From NCBI GenBank assembly GCA_964401385.1, contig CAYNYF010000094.1:1-16394 (forward strand): a stretch of 16,394 nucleotides of DNA. Reading direction: 5' to 3'. The position numbers were made by a program, and so were the translations under genes. Below, piece by piece: positions 1 to 7,622 of this stretch. Origin of the DNA: CAYNYF01 sp964401385 (GTDB lineage Bacteria; Planctomycetota; Phycisphaerae; SM23-33). Below the pieces are notes generated by a model, which saw nothing but the letters and a program-made list of their open reading frames with translations, made no database searches and was not told the DNA's origin. The number at the start of each line of letters is the position of its first letter. Positions within the stretch are counted from its first letter, which is position 1.

Positions 1-2
1 AC

Positions 3-53
3 AACGTCTCCGTCAGCGGCAGCGTGGACGTAGATTTCGACGTGGCAGACTGA
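3..53 (+). CDS. C-terminal tail of a possible plus-strand gene (partial)
   Basis: The first bases read openly on the plus strand to a TGA at 51-53, giving a 16-residue tail of alternating Val, Ser and Asp (NVSVSGSVDVDFDVAD). Only this tail is in the window, so no function can be given. It would converge on the gas vesicle operon. The regular alternation looks like a beta-strand end of a real protein, but a chance open frame this short cannot be excluded. Confidence 0.3.
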   Translation, partial: NVSVSGSVDVDFDVAD

Positions 54-617
54 CAAGTTCCCCGAGCGGGGCCCTCGGGCAGTTCTGGGCAGCCAGCTGC
101 GGCGTAACTCTGGCAGCACTCGGACTTCCGCTACTTCTCGCCCGCCGGGCTGATCGGCAAAGGCAGCGCCCGCCTGTGGGAGACCCTCGAGTTCGACTGC
201 GGACGATCCCGGTCATGCACTCCGCCGTGACCCTCGACGACCTTACCGCCGTCCTCCTCCGCGCCCAACGGCTCCTGGCTGACGTGCGGGTTTGCGGCCA
301 CGATGTAAGCCCGTGCCGCAACCGTGGATCCCGGGCTCCCGCCGCGTCCTGGAGGCCATCGACACGCCGAAGTCCCGTCGGGAGCATACACCCGACGCCT
401 GCGACCTCCTGCGGTGCCCCGGCCTGCACTTCCGGAACCGCGCCGTGGAGGCCGGTTTGACGGTCACGCGTGCCGGCTGGTGCGAGCACACGCCGACCAA
501 GTGGGCCTTGGCCATAAATGGTGCGGATTCTCACCGTGGCCTAGTGATGGGCTCACGCACGACTATGCAGGTCCTGGTCGGGTGAAGCTCACCGATGCGG
601 AATCTGATGCGGATTGA
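54..617. other. Left-edge region with no intact gene; possible decayed coding sequence
   Basis: No open frame here has a convincing start, Shine-Dalgarno site and protein-like composition throughout. Three successive short plus-strand stretches in different frames do look protein-like: about 108-190 (HSDFRYFSPAGLIGKG), about 215-300 (MHSAVTLDDLTAVLL), and about 320-520 (rich in Cys, His and Trp). Shifting frames along one strand is what a frameshifted, decaying gene would give, but high GC also makes long spurious frames. I see no terminator of classic form downstream of the operon end; a weak 5-bp hairpin (581-593) has no U-tract. Confidence 0.3.
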
Positions 618-1154
618 CTACTCGACTTTCTTGAGCCGCATTTCAAAGATGCCGTTGTTGTAGGCCGATTCGACCCTGTCGGGTTCAACAGGACTCGGCA
701 ACAGCACCTCGGTGTCGTAGCGGCGGTCGCCCTCCGTCCATATGCGCAGCACATCGCCTTTGATCTCGTACTTGATCGCATTCTCTGAGACCCCGGGTAA
801 TTCGGCGATCACACGGATCTGGTCGCGTTCCTCAAATTGATCGACTACGGCTTCCCTGGCCTCTTCGACGGCCACTCCTTGGTTGGTCTTGTGGATGTTC
901 CCGAAAGGCCGGACCTCCACCCCCGGGCCTTCGCTACCGGCCAGCGTTCGCACGGAGAAGCCGAAGACGCCCTTGCCCTTCTCGCCAAGCCCGGGAATCG
1001 TGAACTCACCGGTTTGACTGATCTTGCCGGCTGACTCTTGCAGCTTGGCCGCGGATTCCACGAGCTTTCCGATTCCTTCGAGCAGCCCGCCCAGGTTGAA
1101 GCTCACCGACGGTTGAGCCTTGCTACCCTTTTCCGCTTTGCTTTTCTTTGCCAT
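618..1154 (-). CDS. Hsp20/GvpH-like small heat-shock protein, last gene of the gvp operon
   Basis: This 178-residue protein has a C-terminal alpha-crystallin-like domain (about residues 103-178; REAVVDQFEERDQIRVIAEL followed by LPGV and a beta-rich end). Its N-terminal region is Gly-rich and helical (GGLLEGIGKLVESAAKL), followed by GEKGKGVFGFSVR. That layout resembles GvpH proteins of gas vesicle clusters, which are Hsp20 relatives; small heat-shock proteins hold unfolded clients. The ATG is preceded by AAAGGAAAACGAA, a good ribosome site, 63 bp after dnaK. It is one of two Hsp20 genes in the operon and the two share little outside the crystallin domain. Hsp20 membership is secure; calling it GvpH is less so. 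Confidence 0.85.
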   Translation of the reverse strand: MAKKSKAEKGSKAQPSVSFNLGGLLEGIGKLVESAAKLQESAGKISQTGEFTIPGLGEKGKGVFGFSVRTLAGSEGPGVEVRPFGNIHKTNQGVAVEEAREAVVDQFEERDQIRVIAELPGVSENAIKYEIKGDVLRIWTEGDRRYDTEVLLPSPVEPDRVESAYNNGIFEMRLKKVE

Positions 1155-1217
1155 TTCGTTTTCCTTTCTTTCAGCGTTCCAATGGAGAGGGGTCGCTTGA
1201 TTCTGATCCCGATGATG

Positions 1218-2987
1218 TCAGGCCGCCTGATGGCACGCAGCGCCACTTGCGGAGACCCTCTTGAGTTCCAGGCTGAGTTCTCTCAACAGTGTCTCCAGCG
1301 CCTTGGTTGATTTCTGGATTCGTTCGAGCCCCTCGTCGGCCAGTGCATCCTGCACGGCGGCGATGCCCTTCTGAGCTGCTTCAGCCAGCTCGCGGACTGC
1401 CTCGGCGGCCGGGGCCATGCCGGCTTCTGCGAGAAGTTGCTCCGCGGCTCGAATGAGATTCTCGGCGTAGATGGCGGCCTCGATCCGTTTTCGCCTGCGA
1501 CGATCGGAGGCCGACTGCCGCTGACTTTCCGCCAGGATGCGTTCCACTGCTTGCGGTCTGAGTGAAGTCGCGGCGTCCAGGCGGACCTTCATGGCCGCTT
1601 CCGTGTGAAGGTCGATGGCGGCAATCTGCACCATTCCGTTTGCGTCGATGTCGAAGGTCACCTCTGCCCTGGCCTGGCCTCGAGGCTGCGGCGTGATGCC
1701 GAGGAGCTGGAACCTTCCCAGCGATGTGTTGTCGGTGGCCAACTCGCGCTCACCCTGGAGAACGTGAATTTCCATCTCGGTCTGGTTGTCTCGCGCGTTT
1801 GTGAACAACCGGCTGCGGCTCGTCGGAATGGGGGTATTGCGTTCGATGATCCGCCCGAAAAGCCCGCCTTGGGTTTCTATCCCCAGCGACAACGGCGTTA
1901 CGTCCACGAGAGTGACGTTGCGGACCTGGCCGGCGAGCACGCCCGCCTGAATGGCAGCCCCCAGCGCCACCACTTTGTCCGGGTCGATGTGCCCGTAGGG
2001 CTCCAGGCCGGTGATTTGTTTGACCAGGCGCCGCACGACCGGCACCCGCGTCATCCCGCCTACCAGCACCACCCGATCCAGGCCCAGCGGGTCCAGCCCC
2101 GCATCGGCGAGTACCTGGCGGGCGGGGCCGGTCATTCTTTCGGTGATATCGGCCGTGGCCTGCTCGAAGGCGTCCCGGGTGATCGTCACGGCACACCGGC
2201 TACCGTGGCCAAAGGAGTGAGGGAGCACCACGCGGGCCCGGTTTTCGGTGGAGAGTCGAATCTTGGCCTGCTCGGCCAACCGGTGCATGAGCCGCTCGGC
2301 CGATGGGTCGCCGCTCACGTCCACGTGCCACTGCTGGCTGAAGCGCTCCATCAGCATCTCGGCCAAGCGCTGATCGTAATCGTCGCCTCCCAACTGAGTA
2401 TCGCCGTTGACGGCCTTGACCTCGAAGACGCCGTCGCCCCCGAGCTCGAGCAGCGACACGTCGAAGGTGCCTCCCCCGAGGTCCCACACAAGAATCGTAT
2501 GTGTCTTTTCGATGTTCAGTTCGAGATCCAGGCCGTACGCCAGCGCCGCCGCCGTCGGCTCGTTGACCAGCCGCCGTACTTCCAGGCCCGCAGCCGTCGC
2601 AGCCTCGCGGGTCGCCCGCCGTTGACTGTCATTGAAATAGGCGGGAACAGTAACCACCGCCTGCTGGACGGACTCGCCGAGGCGGGCCTCTGTGTCGGCC
2701 TTGAGCTTGCCCAGGATTATCGCGGAGATCTCGACGGGTGTGTACGCGCGGGAGTCCACGTGCACCACCTCGTCGGAGCCCATCCTTCGCTTGATGGACC
2801 GGACGGCCGCAACGGTCCGGGTCTCGGCGTCGCGGCCGACGTACGGTCGGCTGTCACCATCGAAGGCCACCACCGATGGGGTAAGCGCCTCGCCCCAGCC
2901 GTTCGGGATGATGGCCGGCCGGCCGTTCTTCATGTACGCCACTGCGGAATTGGTCGTACCCAAGTCAATGCCCAGGATCGGCGACAT
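1218..2987 (-). CDS. dnaK: DnaK/Hsp70-family molecular chaperone
   Basis: This 589-residue Hsp70 is complete. The ATPase domain has the phosphate-1 loop IDLGTTNS (residues 7-14), NEPTAAALAYG near 150, phosphate-2 DLGGGTFDVSLLEL near 170, and the adenosine motif VLVGGMTRVPVVRR near 320. DVTPLSLGIET (about 375) marks the linker and start of the substrate-binding domain, followed by a helical lid. Hsp70s use ATP to bind and release hydrophobic segments, driven by J-domain proteins. It is shorter than housekeeping DnaK (about 638) and ends without an acidic EEVD-like or Gly-rich tail. It sits 21 bp after a GvpA-family gene and no grpE is in the window. The J-domain for it may be the one fused to GvpF at 7.6-8.7 kb. 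It is probably a gas-vesicle-dedicated paralogue rather than the housekeeping copy; the placement supports this but does not prove it. Confidence 0.95.
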   Translation of the reverse strand: MSPILGIDLGTTNSAVAYMKNGRPAIIPNGWGEALTPSVVAFDGDSRPYVGRDAETRTVAAVRSIKRRMGSDEVVHVDSRAYTPVEISAIILGKLKADTEARLGESVQQAVVTVPAYFNDSQRRATREAATAAGLEVRRLVNEPTAAALAYGLDLELNIEKTHTILVWDLGGGTFDVSLLELGGDGVFEVKAVNGDTQLGGDDYDQRLAEMLMERFSQQWHVDVSGDPSAERLMHRLAEQAKIRLSTENRARVVLPHSFGHGSRCAVTITRDAFEQATADITERMTGPARQVLADAGLDPLGLDRVVLVGGMTRVPVVRRLVKQITGLEPYGHIDPDKVVALGAAIQAGVLAGQVRNVTLVDVTPLSLGIETQGGLFGRIIERNTPIPTSRSRLFTNARDNQTEMEIHVLQGERELATDNTSLGRFQLLGITPQPRGQARAEVTFDIDANGMVQIAAIDLHTEAAMKVRLDAATSLRPQAVERILAESQRQSASDRRRRKRIEAAIYAENLIRAAEQLLAEAGMAPAAEAVRELAEAAQKGIAAVQDALADEGLERIQKSTKALETLLRELSLELKRVSASGAACHQAA

Positions 2988-3008
2988 TCTTCTGCCCTTG
3001 TCCTTGCG

Positions 3009-3278
3009 CTACGCCGCGGTTGCCTTTTCCCTGGCCAAGGCGCGAATCTCCTGGTCCCAGTCGGTCATGACGCCGTACTTGAGCATGGTTTCAGTCCCGG
3101 CCAGGGCCACGCTTAACGTTACGCCGATCAAGGGGATGCCCGCGAGAGATATCACCAGGTCGGCCCGCAGGAAGAGCCCCCTGTCCAGCACCCTGTCAAG
3201 CAGGTCCACGAGGGTGGCGCGATCGTGCCATTTGGGCAGCTCTGGTTCCATAGTTGCTGCTGAGCATGAATCTGTCAT
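3009..3278 (-). CDS. GvpA-family minor gas vesicle protein (GvpM/GvpJ/GvpS-like)
   Basis: This is an 89-residue member of the GvpA/J/M family. The core (about 21-70) reads TLVDLLDRVLDRGLFLRADL, then ISLAGIPLIGV and AGTETMLKYGVM. The helix-strand-strand-helix plan is shared with GvpA, while the IPLIGVTL second strand and the METMLKYGM-like end are typical of minor paralogues. Such proteins are thought to start assembly or shape the cones and tips. The start ATG directly abuts the stop of the preceding gvpF/L gene (TAGATG), so translation is probably coupled. A second ATG at residue 10 is possible, and neither start has a strong ribosome site. Which letter (M, J or S) applies needs a tree. Confidence 0.85.
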   Translation of the reverse strand: MTDSCSAATMEPELPKWHDRATLVDLLDRVLDRGLFLRADLVISLAGIPLIGVTLSVALAGTETMLKYGVMTDWDQEIRALAREKATAA

Positions 3279-4082
3279 CTACGCGGCCGCGGCAAAGCTG
3301 TACGGCGACCAGGGACCCGTGAAACGCACCGATATCCCGTCGATTCGCTGAATCTCCTCCAACACGTCGCCGAGGGAAGCGTCATCTTTGGCGGCCAGGC
3401 AGGAGAGGTTCAGTAACATCTGCTTCTCATCACCGGCCTTCTTGAGCTTGTCCACGCGGACGTCGTCCACGCACCGCCGGATGCGGGCATAGGAATCCTC
3501 GATGTAGCGGTTGGCCTGCCTTTCGATCGCCGTGCGTGTGGCCTGGGCGAGCTTCTGCCGGAGCATGTAGGCCAGGCCCTCCGGCTTGTTTCCCGCCTCA
3601 CTTCGCATCTTGGCGAGCTCCGGGTCGCTTCGGACAATGCTCTCGGTCGCGACCTCACGGTCCCAGAATATCTGCACGCCATACTCGGCTTTGCCCTCGA
3701 GTCTGGCCAACCGGGCACGAAAGTCGTCCCCCTTTTCTGACATCCAGGCCTTCAGATTGTACGCCGCAGGGCCGCCCTGGCCGTCCTGGACGATCATGTT
3801 GAATGCCATCGGCAGCACCGTGCCGAAGGCCTCCTCCGCCGCCCGCACCACGTGCTGATGGGCCATCACCCAAGCCTGGACAGCCTGCGGATCCTCCGAC
3901 TGGTACGGCCGGGCCTGGCAACTGTGGACCACGCAGCAGAGGCCGTCGGTGGGAACTGTGTAGACCATGCTGTAGTCCAGCCCGATCGGCCCCAGGAGCC
4001 AGTTCACTTTGCCCGGGGCGACACAGTAGACGTACAGGGCGTCTTCGTCGGCAGTGCCGGCGGGTGCCTCGCAAACGGTCAT
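3279..4082 (-). CDS. Gas vesicle protein GvpF/GvpL family (copy 1, 267 aa)
   Basis: The protein has the GvpL/GvpF plan. An N-terminal YVYCV segment (about 17-21) leads into GPIGLD, then a central LPMAFNMIVQD segment and a helical region. A C-terminal RFTGPWSPYSFA segment is the family's conserved ending (compare RCVGPLPAYSFA in the J-domain copy). GvpF/L proteins are cytoplasmic accessory factors that bind GvpA and are needed for assembly. Start and stop overlap the upstream gvpK by four bases (ATGA), so the two are tightly coupled. Its central LPMAF differs from the LPVKF of the other two copies. F and L cannot be told apart from sequence alone. Confidence 0.9.
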   Translation of the reverse strand: MTVCEAPAGTADEDALYVYCVAPGKVNWLLGPIGLDYSMVYTVPTDGLCCVVHSCQARPYQSEDPQAVQAWVMAHQHVVRAAEEAFGTVLPMAFNMIVQDGQGGPAAYNLKAWMSEKGDDFRARLARLEGKAEYGVQIFWDREVATESIVRSDPELAKMRSEAGNKPEGLAYMLRQKLAQATRTAIERQANRYIEDSYARIRRCVDDVRVDKLKKAGDEKQMLLNLSCLAAKDDASLGDVLEEIQRIDGISVRFTGPWSPYSFAAAA

Positions 4083-4501
4083 GGCGTCACCTCCACGGGT
4101 TGAGGCCGCGAGCGCAAGGAGTCGCGTTTGGGGGCCCGCTTGCGGCTCTTGGCCCGGGGCGGCTGTTGAGCCTGGCGGTGCGGCAGGTCGCGACTGGCGT
4201 CTTCATCCACCCACCTGGTCGGGTCGATCATGCGCTGGACGGCATCATCCACGATGTCGTCCAGGCCGTCGCGGACGGAGCGGACGGCCTGCTCCAGACC
4301 CTGTTCACGTTTGATGTCGTCAATCGCCTGGTCGAGGTCGGCCAGGGCCCGTCCCAGACGTTCGATCTCCTCATCGGTGAGGCGGCCCGAGTCCATTCGA
4401 CGGGCTGCCTGGTTTTGCAGGGCGTCGCGGAGGATCTCCACGACCGCCAGCACCAGACCCAGGACGCCGTTCTTGAGGTTCTCTTCGTCGATGTTGATCA
4501 T
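4079..4501 (-). CDS. gvpK: Gas vesicle protein GvpK
   Basis: This 140-residue protein opens MINIDEENLKNGVLGLVLAV and continues EILRDALQNQAARRMDSGRL and TDEEIERLGRAL, which is the hallmark GvpK block. The conserved part ends near residue 92. The tail is basic and Pro/Arg/Lys-rich and looks disordered. GvpK is an essential accessory protein in most gvp clusters. I place the start at 4501, not at the longer in-frame ATG at 4618, because the family begins at MIN-like residues and this ATG overlaps the upstream hsp20 stop by one base (TGATG). The longer form would add 39 Arg/Gly/Gln-rich residues read through the hsp20 gene. The stop overlaps the downstream gvpF/L start. Confidence 0.93.
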   Translation of the reverse strand: MINIDEENLKNGVLGLVLAVVEILRDALQNQAARRMDSGRLTDEEIERLGRALADLDQAIDDIKREQGLEQAVRSVRDGLDDIVDDAVQRMIDPTRWVDEDASRDLPHRQAQQPPRAKSRKRAPKRDSLRSRPQPVEVTP

Positions 4502-5238
4502 CAGCGGCTCGCCTTGCGCTTTCCCGCCGCGCCTTTTTCCGGCTCGGGGGTCTTGTTCATGCGGATCTTGAGGATACCCTTGGCCAGAGAGACCTTGGGC
4601 TTGCCGATCACGTCGCACGGCAGCTCCACGTGCTGGCTGCCTTTGCGCCCGGGCGCCTCGATGGAGATCACCAGCCGGGTGCCTTCGAGGGACACGGTGA
4701 TGTGCTTCAGCTCCAGGGCCCCGGCCTCAGCCAGGATCACGAGGTGATCGTCCTCGTCGAAGACGTCCACGGGGAGCTGCTCGGGCGTTTCGGGGCTGAT
4801 GTGGACCTTCGGCGGCCGCGGCTGGCGATGTTTGCCGCGCACGACATGCTTGCCCGAGGCCCGCGCCGGCTGGGACCTGGTCGATGTCCCCCGTGGAGGT
4901 CGTCCGCGCCGCACGCCGGGAGGAATCCCCATCACTCGGCGGCCGGTGCCGCCAGCGATCTCTGAAGAGGCGCGGCGGAGCGGCTGTTCCTTGAACCTGC
5001 GCTTGACCTCCTCGTCGATCGACGCCAGTCGCTCGTGGAACTCCGGCATCTGCGCGGCCACGTCGATCAGCTTCTGGAGCCCGGGAACCAGCTTTCCCAG
5101 GGACGACACGACGCTTTCAGCTACCCCGTCCGCTTCGGGCGACGACCGGCCGGAAGTGTCGCGAAGCCTTCGAAGCTTCTCTTCCAGCCGCTTCACCTGG
5201 TCGGCCAGTTCGTCCCTTGTCGGTCTCTTCCGGGCCAT
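4501..5238 (-). CDS. Hsp20/GvpH-like protein with long N-terminal region
   Basis: This 245-residue protein has three parts. Residues 1-90 are helical and coiled-coil-like (QVKRLEEKLRRLRD; EFHERLASIDEEVKRRFKEQ). Residues about 91-145 are a basic, Gly/Arg/Pro-rich linker. Residues about 150-232 form an Hsp20-type beta domain (PVDVFDEDDHLVILAEAGAL, VSLEGTRLVISI, VSLAKGILKIRMNK). Bacterial gvp clusters often carry an Hsp20 relative called GvpH. The ATG has GGAG nine bases upstream. The next gene, gvpK, starts on the last base of its stop. It is clearly different from the operon-end Hsp20, so the two are not a recent duplication. Confidence 0.82.
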   Translation of the reverse strand: MARKRPTRDELADQVKRLEEKLRRLRDTSGRSSPEADGVAESVVSSLGKLVPGLQKLIDVAAQMPEFHERLASIDEEVKRRFKEQPLRRASSEIAGGTGRRVMGIPPGVRRGRPPRGTSTRSQPARASGKHVVRGKHRQPRPPKVHISPETPEQLPVDVFDEDDHLVILAEAGALELKHITVSLEGTRLVISIEAPGRKGSQHVELPCDVIGKPKVSLAKGILKIRMNKTPEPEKGAAGKRKASR

Positions 5239-5326
5239 AAGTCCATCTCCACGTGCCGGTCCATTCGACGGCGGCCAGCCCGGGTCCCATGCCGGGCGGA
5301 CGCGATCCCTTCGCAGCCCCGACGGC

Positions 5327-5692
5327 CTACGATGCCTCCGCCAGTTTCTTGAGCTTCGCGGGCATCCAGCCGCACCAGGGGCAGCCTTCCGACAACAGCT
5401 CTGTCACCGGCGAGCGCTTGCCGCATTCCGGGCAGCCTTCCTTTTTCACCACGGCCTCTTGCCAGGCCTCGGTGTCCAGGTTGGTCCCGGCGGGCAGTGC
5501 CAGACCGTACTTCGCCGCCGTCTCCAGAGACGCCAGGACCGCCCGGATGCGGATGCTCAGCAACTCCACCTCGGCCAGGGAAACGGCGATGTCGGCGTTG
5601 ATCACCACGCCCTTGTCCAGGACGCGGTCGATTACGTCCGCCAGCGACTCGCCTTGGACGGAGTGCTTAATCTTTTGGCTCGAACTTGGCAT
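5327..5692 (-). CDS. gvpJ: GvpA/GvpJ-family protein with a C-terminal zinc ribbon
   Basis: This is a 121-residue protein. Residues 16-64 are a GvpA/J core (SLADVIDRVLDKGVVINADI, then AVSLAEVELLSI, RAVLASLETAAKYGL). After a short linker comes CPEC at 87-90 and CPWC at 104-107, two CxxC knuckles 13 residues apart, as in a small zinc ribbon. The total length fits GvpJ better than GvpA. GvpJ is a minor shell protein linked to nucleation of new vesicles. The ATG follows GGAGGTCTAGG, and the ribosome site overlaps the gvpO stop one base upstream. The zinc ribbon is not part of textbook GvpJ. The GvpJ assignment is from length and position, so the symbol is tentative. Confidence 0.8.
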   Translation of the reverse strand: MPSSSQKIKHSVQGESLADVIDRVLDKGVVINADIAVSLAEVELLSIRIRAVLASLETAAKYGLALPAGTNLDTEAWQEAVVKKEGCPECGKRSPVTELLSEGCPWCGWMPAKLKKLAEAS

Positions 5693-5693
5693 C

Positions 5694-5975
5694 CTAGACC
5701 TCCGATTCCACCCCGTCCGCGACCAGCAGGTCCATCCGTTTTCGCATGCCGACGCGGGTGAAGTCCTGAACGCTGCCGTCCTCGTCCACCGTCAGCTCGT
5801 AGACGGCCAGCACGTCCTGGGAGTCGGGTATGGACTTCTTTTCCACGACCTCAACCTCCACGCGCCATCCGTCCTTGTCCTTACGGGCCGACACCGTGGT
5901 GCCCAGCTCCAGGCCGGTAAGGGACTGGAGTTGCTGCCGGGCCCGCTGGACCAAGTCAGACATTCCTAGGGTCAT
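5694..5975 (-). CDS. gvpO: Gas vesicle protein GvpO
   Basis: This 93-residue protein matches the GvpO pattern: an N-terminal helix (SDLVQRARQQLQSLTGLE), then DGWRVEVEVVEKKSIPDSQD, then VYELTVDEDGSVQDFTRVGM with a basic end. GvpO is a small accessory protein needed for vesicle formation in several organisms. The first ATG is chosen because GAGGAG lies eight bases upstream; a second ATG at residue 5 is less well placed. It is one base upstream of the zinc-ribbon gvpJ and about 30 bp downstream of gvpG, inside the compact core of the operon. Confidence 0.93.
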   Translation of the reverse strand: MTLGMSDLVQRARQQLQSLTGLELGTTVSARKDKDGWRVEVEVVEKKSIPDSQDVLAVYELTVDEDGSVQDFTRVGMRKRMDLLVADGVESEV

Positions 5976-6005
5976 GAGTATGCTCCTCGTGTTGGAATAA
6001 GGTGC

Positions 6006-6257
6006 TCATTGTCCCTGCTGCCGTGAGTCCTTGTACTTGCGGATTTCGTCGAGGCGGCGCATGAGAGCGTCTTCCCGGCTTCGGTACTCCTGCTCGCCGA
6101 TCTTATCCAGTTCGAACTGCATCTGAAGGTCCAGCAGCCGCTGCTGTATGGCGGACTCGTCCGTCATTTCCGACGTCGCCTGCTCTTGCAGCTTCTCGCC
6201 GATCCAGGCAACGAACCGGCAGGGGGCCAACAGGATGTCGTCCAGGATGAGTGCCAT
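6006..6257 (-). CDS. gvpG: Gas vesicle protein GvpG
   Basis: This 83-residue protein starts MALILDDILLAPCRFVAWIG and continues EKLQEQATSEM, then an amphipathic helical stretch LLDLQMQFELDKIGEQEYRS ending in EDALMRRLDEIRK. That is the GvpG plan: a hydrophobic N-terminal helix followed by a charged coiled-coil. GvpG works with GvpF/L in an accessory complex with GvpA. The start at 6257 is chosen over a longer in-frame ATG (6410) because the family begins at this MALILDD-like motif and the 51 extra residues are low-quality Arg-rich sequence. AAGAGA and AGGA lie just upstream. The degenerate GvpG-like gene ends 16 bp before. Confidence 0.93.
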   Translation of the reverse strand: MALILDDILLAPCRFVAWIGEKLQEQATSEMTDESAIQQRLLDLQMQFELDKIGEQEYRSREDALMRRLDEIRKYKDSRQQGQ

Positions 6258-6273
6258 GTCCTGATCTCTTGGG

Positions 6274-6657
6274 TTATCTCCGGTTCGATGACGCTGATCG
6301 CCGACGGCGCCGCGCCGTGCTTCGGACGCGTGCTCCCGACGCGGAGCCATCCGCCGGGTCGGATTCGTTCGCGATGTCCAAGTCCACCTGCCGCCGCGCC
6401 CTGTTGACAATCCAACGGACGAACTTGAGCGGCGCCAGCACCGTGTTGTCGAGGATGGCCAGCGTCTTGGGCCATACCAGGTCTTCGCCGGTTCGGTAGC
6501 GCCGACGGGAGTCCTTCCCGCGGCGGCCCTTCGACGCGGGCCCGTCGGTCGTTTCCGATCCCAGCAGCATCATCTGTCTCGAGCCCTTCTTGACCTTGAT
6601 CACTCGGCGGAGCAGCTTGCCGGGAATCCGCAGGATGTCATCAAGAATAAAGGCCAT
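6274..6657 (-). CDS. GvpG-like protein with two copies of the GvpG N-terminal motif
   Basis: This 127-residue protein carries the GvpG opening motif twice. Residues 1-22 (MAFILDDILRIPGKLLRRVI) parallel the first 20 of the adjacent GvpG. Residues 68-99 (ILDNTVLAPLKFVRWIVN, ending ANES) parallel GvpG 4-35 (ILDDILLAPCRFVAWIGE, ending TDES). The charged helical half of GvpG is missing, and a Ser/Arg-rich tail takes its place. A basic linker (about 23-62) separates the motifs. It lies between gvpF/L and gvpG, with its ATG two bases after the gvpF/L stop and no spaced ribosome site, so it is probably coupled. I looked for a frameshift that would restore the GvpG C-terminal half and saw none. A hydrophobic docking role is a guess. 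Confidence 0.7.
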   Translation of the reverse strand: MAFILDDILRIPGKLLRRVIKVKKGSRQMMLLGSETTDGPASKGRRGKDSRRRYRTGEDLVWPKTLAILDNTVLAPLKFVRWIVNRARRQVDLDIANESDPADGSASGARVRSTARRRRRSASSNRR

Positions 6658-6659
6658 CC

Positions 6660-7616
6660 TCAGTCATCCCATTGGATCACGAGTTCGACAAAGTTTGACG
6701 GCGGCACCGGGCCGATGCACCTCAGCCTGACTTGCCCGTCCTGCTCGGCCTCGAACGCCGACAAGGTCGAGCTGATCTCCTCCTGGCGGGTCTTTTCCAC
6801 CAGCAGCGCCAGATTGGCGAACATGGCGTCGCCGAATGTCTTGTTCTTCCGCACGTCCGCTGCGATCCCCGCCAGCCGCGACGTCAGCTCCTTCTCGGCG
6901 TCGCCCTTCCTTGCCTCCAGGGCGTTCTTGACCATCTCCCCGAGCCTGACTTGGGCGGCCATGAGGTTCGAACGCGGGCGTGCCGACCCGCCACGTGTGG
7001 CCGCGAGCAGTCTGCCCCGGAGCGACTTGATGTTCGGGTTGTCGCTGACGATGCAGCGGAACACCGCGTCCATGTCGGGCCACAACGCCTTGACGCCGAG
7101 TTCGACGCGGGTGCTCATGGTCGCCAGCAGGGCCGACAGTTCGTCCATCCGCCCGGCCAGCACCTGCTCGATGATGCGGCTGTCGGCAAGATTCCCGGCC
7201 TTGTCCTCGGCAATCGTATTGAACTTGACTGGCAGCACCGTGTGGCCGCGCTGCATCATCGTCTCCATCACGCGCTGATGGCCGAGCATGTTTCCGCGCG
7301 AGATGTCGAACTTGTCCAGGCGCGTGGCGCTGACGGCAACGGCCAGGCCCTCGTACGGGATCGTAAAGACCTCCGGGCTGGCCTGGTCGATGCCGATGGG
7401 GCCGAAACGGGTCTCATGATCACAATCAATGATGCAGTAGATGTAGCGTCGGGGGCCGGTGTCGCCCTTCGGGGCATCCGCTCGCCTTCGGGTCTGAGCC
7501 TGGGCTTGCGACGAGCCGGCTTCGGTCTGAGCACTCGGGGTCGAAGACCGTGCAGTCGGGTCGAGGCCCACCGCCGACTGCGCTTCACTGATTGGGCTGT
7601 CCACGAGCAAGTTCAT
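6660..7616 (-). CDS. Gas vesicle protein GvpF/GvpL family (copy 2, N-terminal extension)
   Basis: This is a 318-residue GvpF/L protein. The family domain starts at about residue 57 (RYIYCIID) with FGPIGID at 71-77. VLPVKFNTIAED lies in the middle, helical segments follow, and the C-terminal CIGPVPPSNFVELVIQW closes the fold. The first 56 residues are a Ser/Gln/Ala/Thr-rich, probably disordered extension not seen in the other two copies. The ATG has AAGGAG close upstream and lies six bases after the J-domain GvpF stop, so they are co-translated. It may be the plain GvpF partner of the J-domain copy. A later internal start would remove the extension, but I see no better one. Confidence 0.9.
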   Translation of the reverse strand: MNLLVDSPISEAQSAVGLDPTARSSTPSAQTEAGSSQAQAQTRRRADAPKGDTGPRRYIYCIIDCDHETRFGPIGIDQASPEVFTIPYEGLAVAVSATRLDKFDISRGNMLGHQRVMETMMQRGHTVLPVKFNTIAEDKAGNLADSRIIEQVLAGRMDELSALLATMSTRVELGVKALWPDMDAVFRCIVSDNPNIKSLRGRLLAATRGGSARPRSNLMAAQVRLGEMVKNALEARKGDAEKELTSRLAGIAADVRKNKTFGDAMFANLALLVEKTRQEEISSTLSAFEAEQDGQVRLRCIGPVPPSNFVELVIQWDD

Positions 7617-7622
7617 GCTCCT

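Noticed and set aside
581..593. GGTGA-AGC-TCACC hairpin as operon terminator
   Set aside because: The 5-bp stem is weak and no U-tract follows on the minus strand.
1605..3116. A 503-residue plus-strand frame
   Set aside because: It is the antisense shadow of dnaK; GC-rich genes often give long open frames on the other strand.
4502..4618. N-terminal extension of gvpK to ATG 4618
   Set aside because: The family starts at MINIDEE, the extension is read through the hsp20 gene, and the shorter start overlaps the hsp20 stop in the usual coupled way.
6258..6410. N-terminal extension of gvpG to ATG 6410
   Set aside because: GvpG begins at MALILDD; the extra residues are Arg-rich, overlap the GvpG-like gene, and have no family resemblance.
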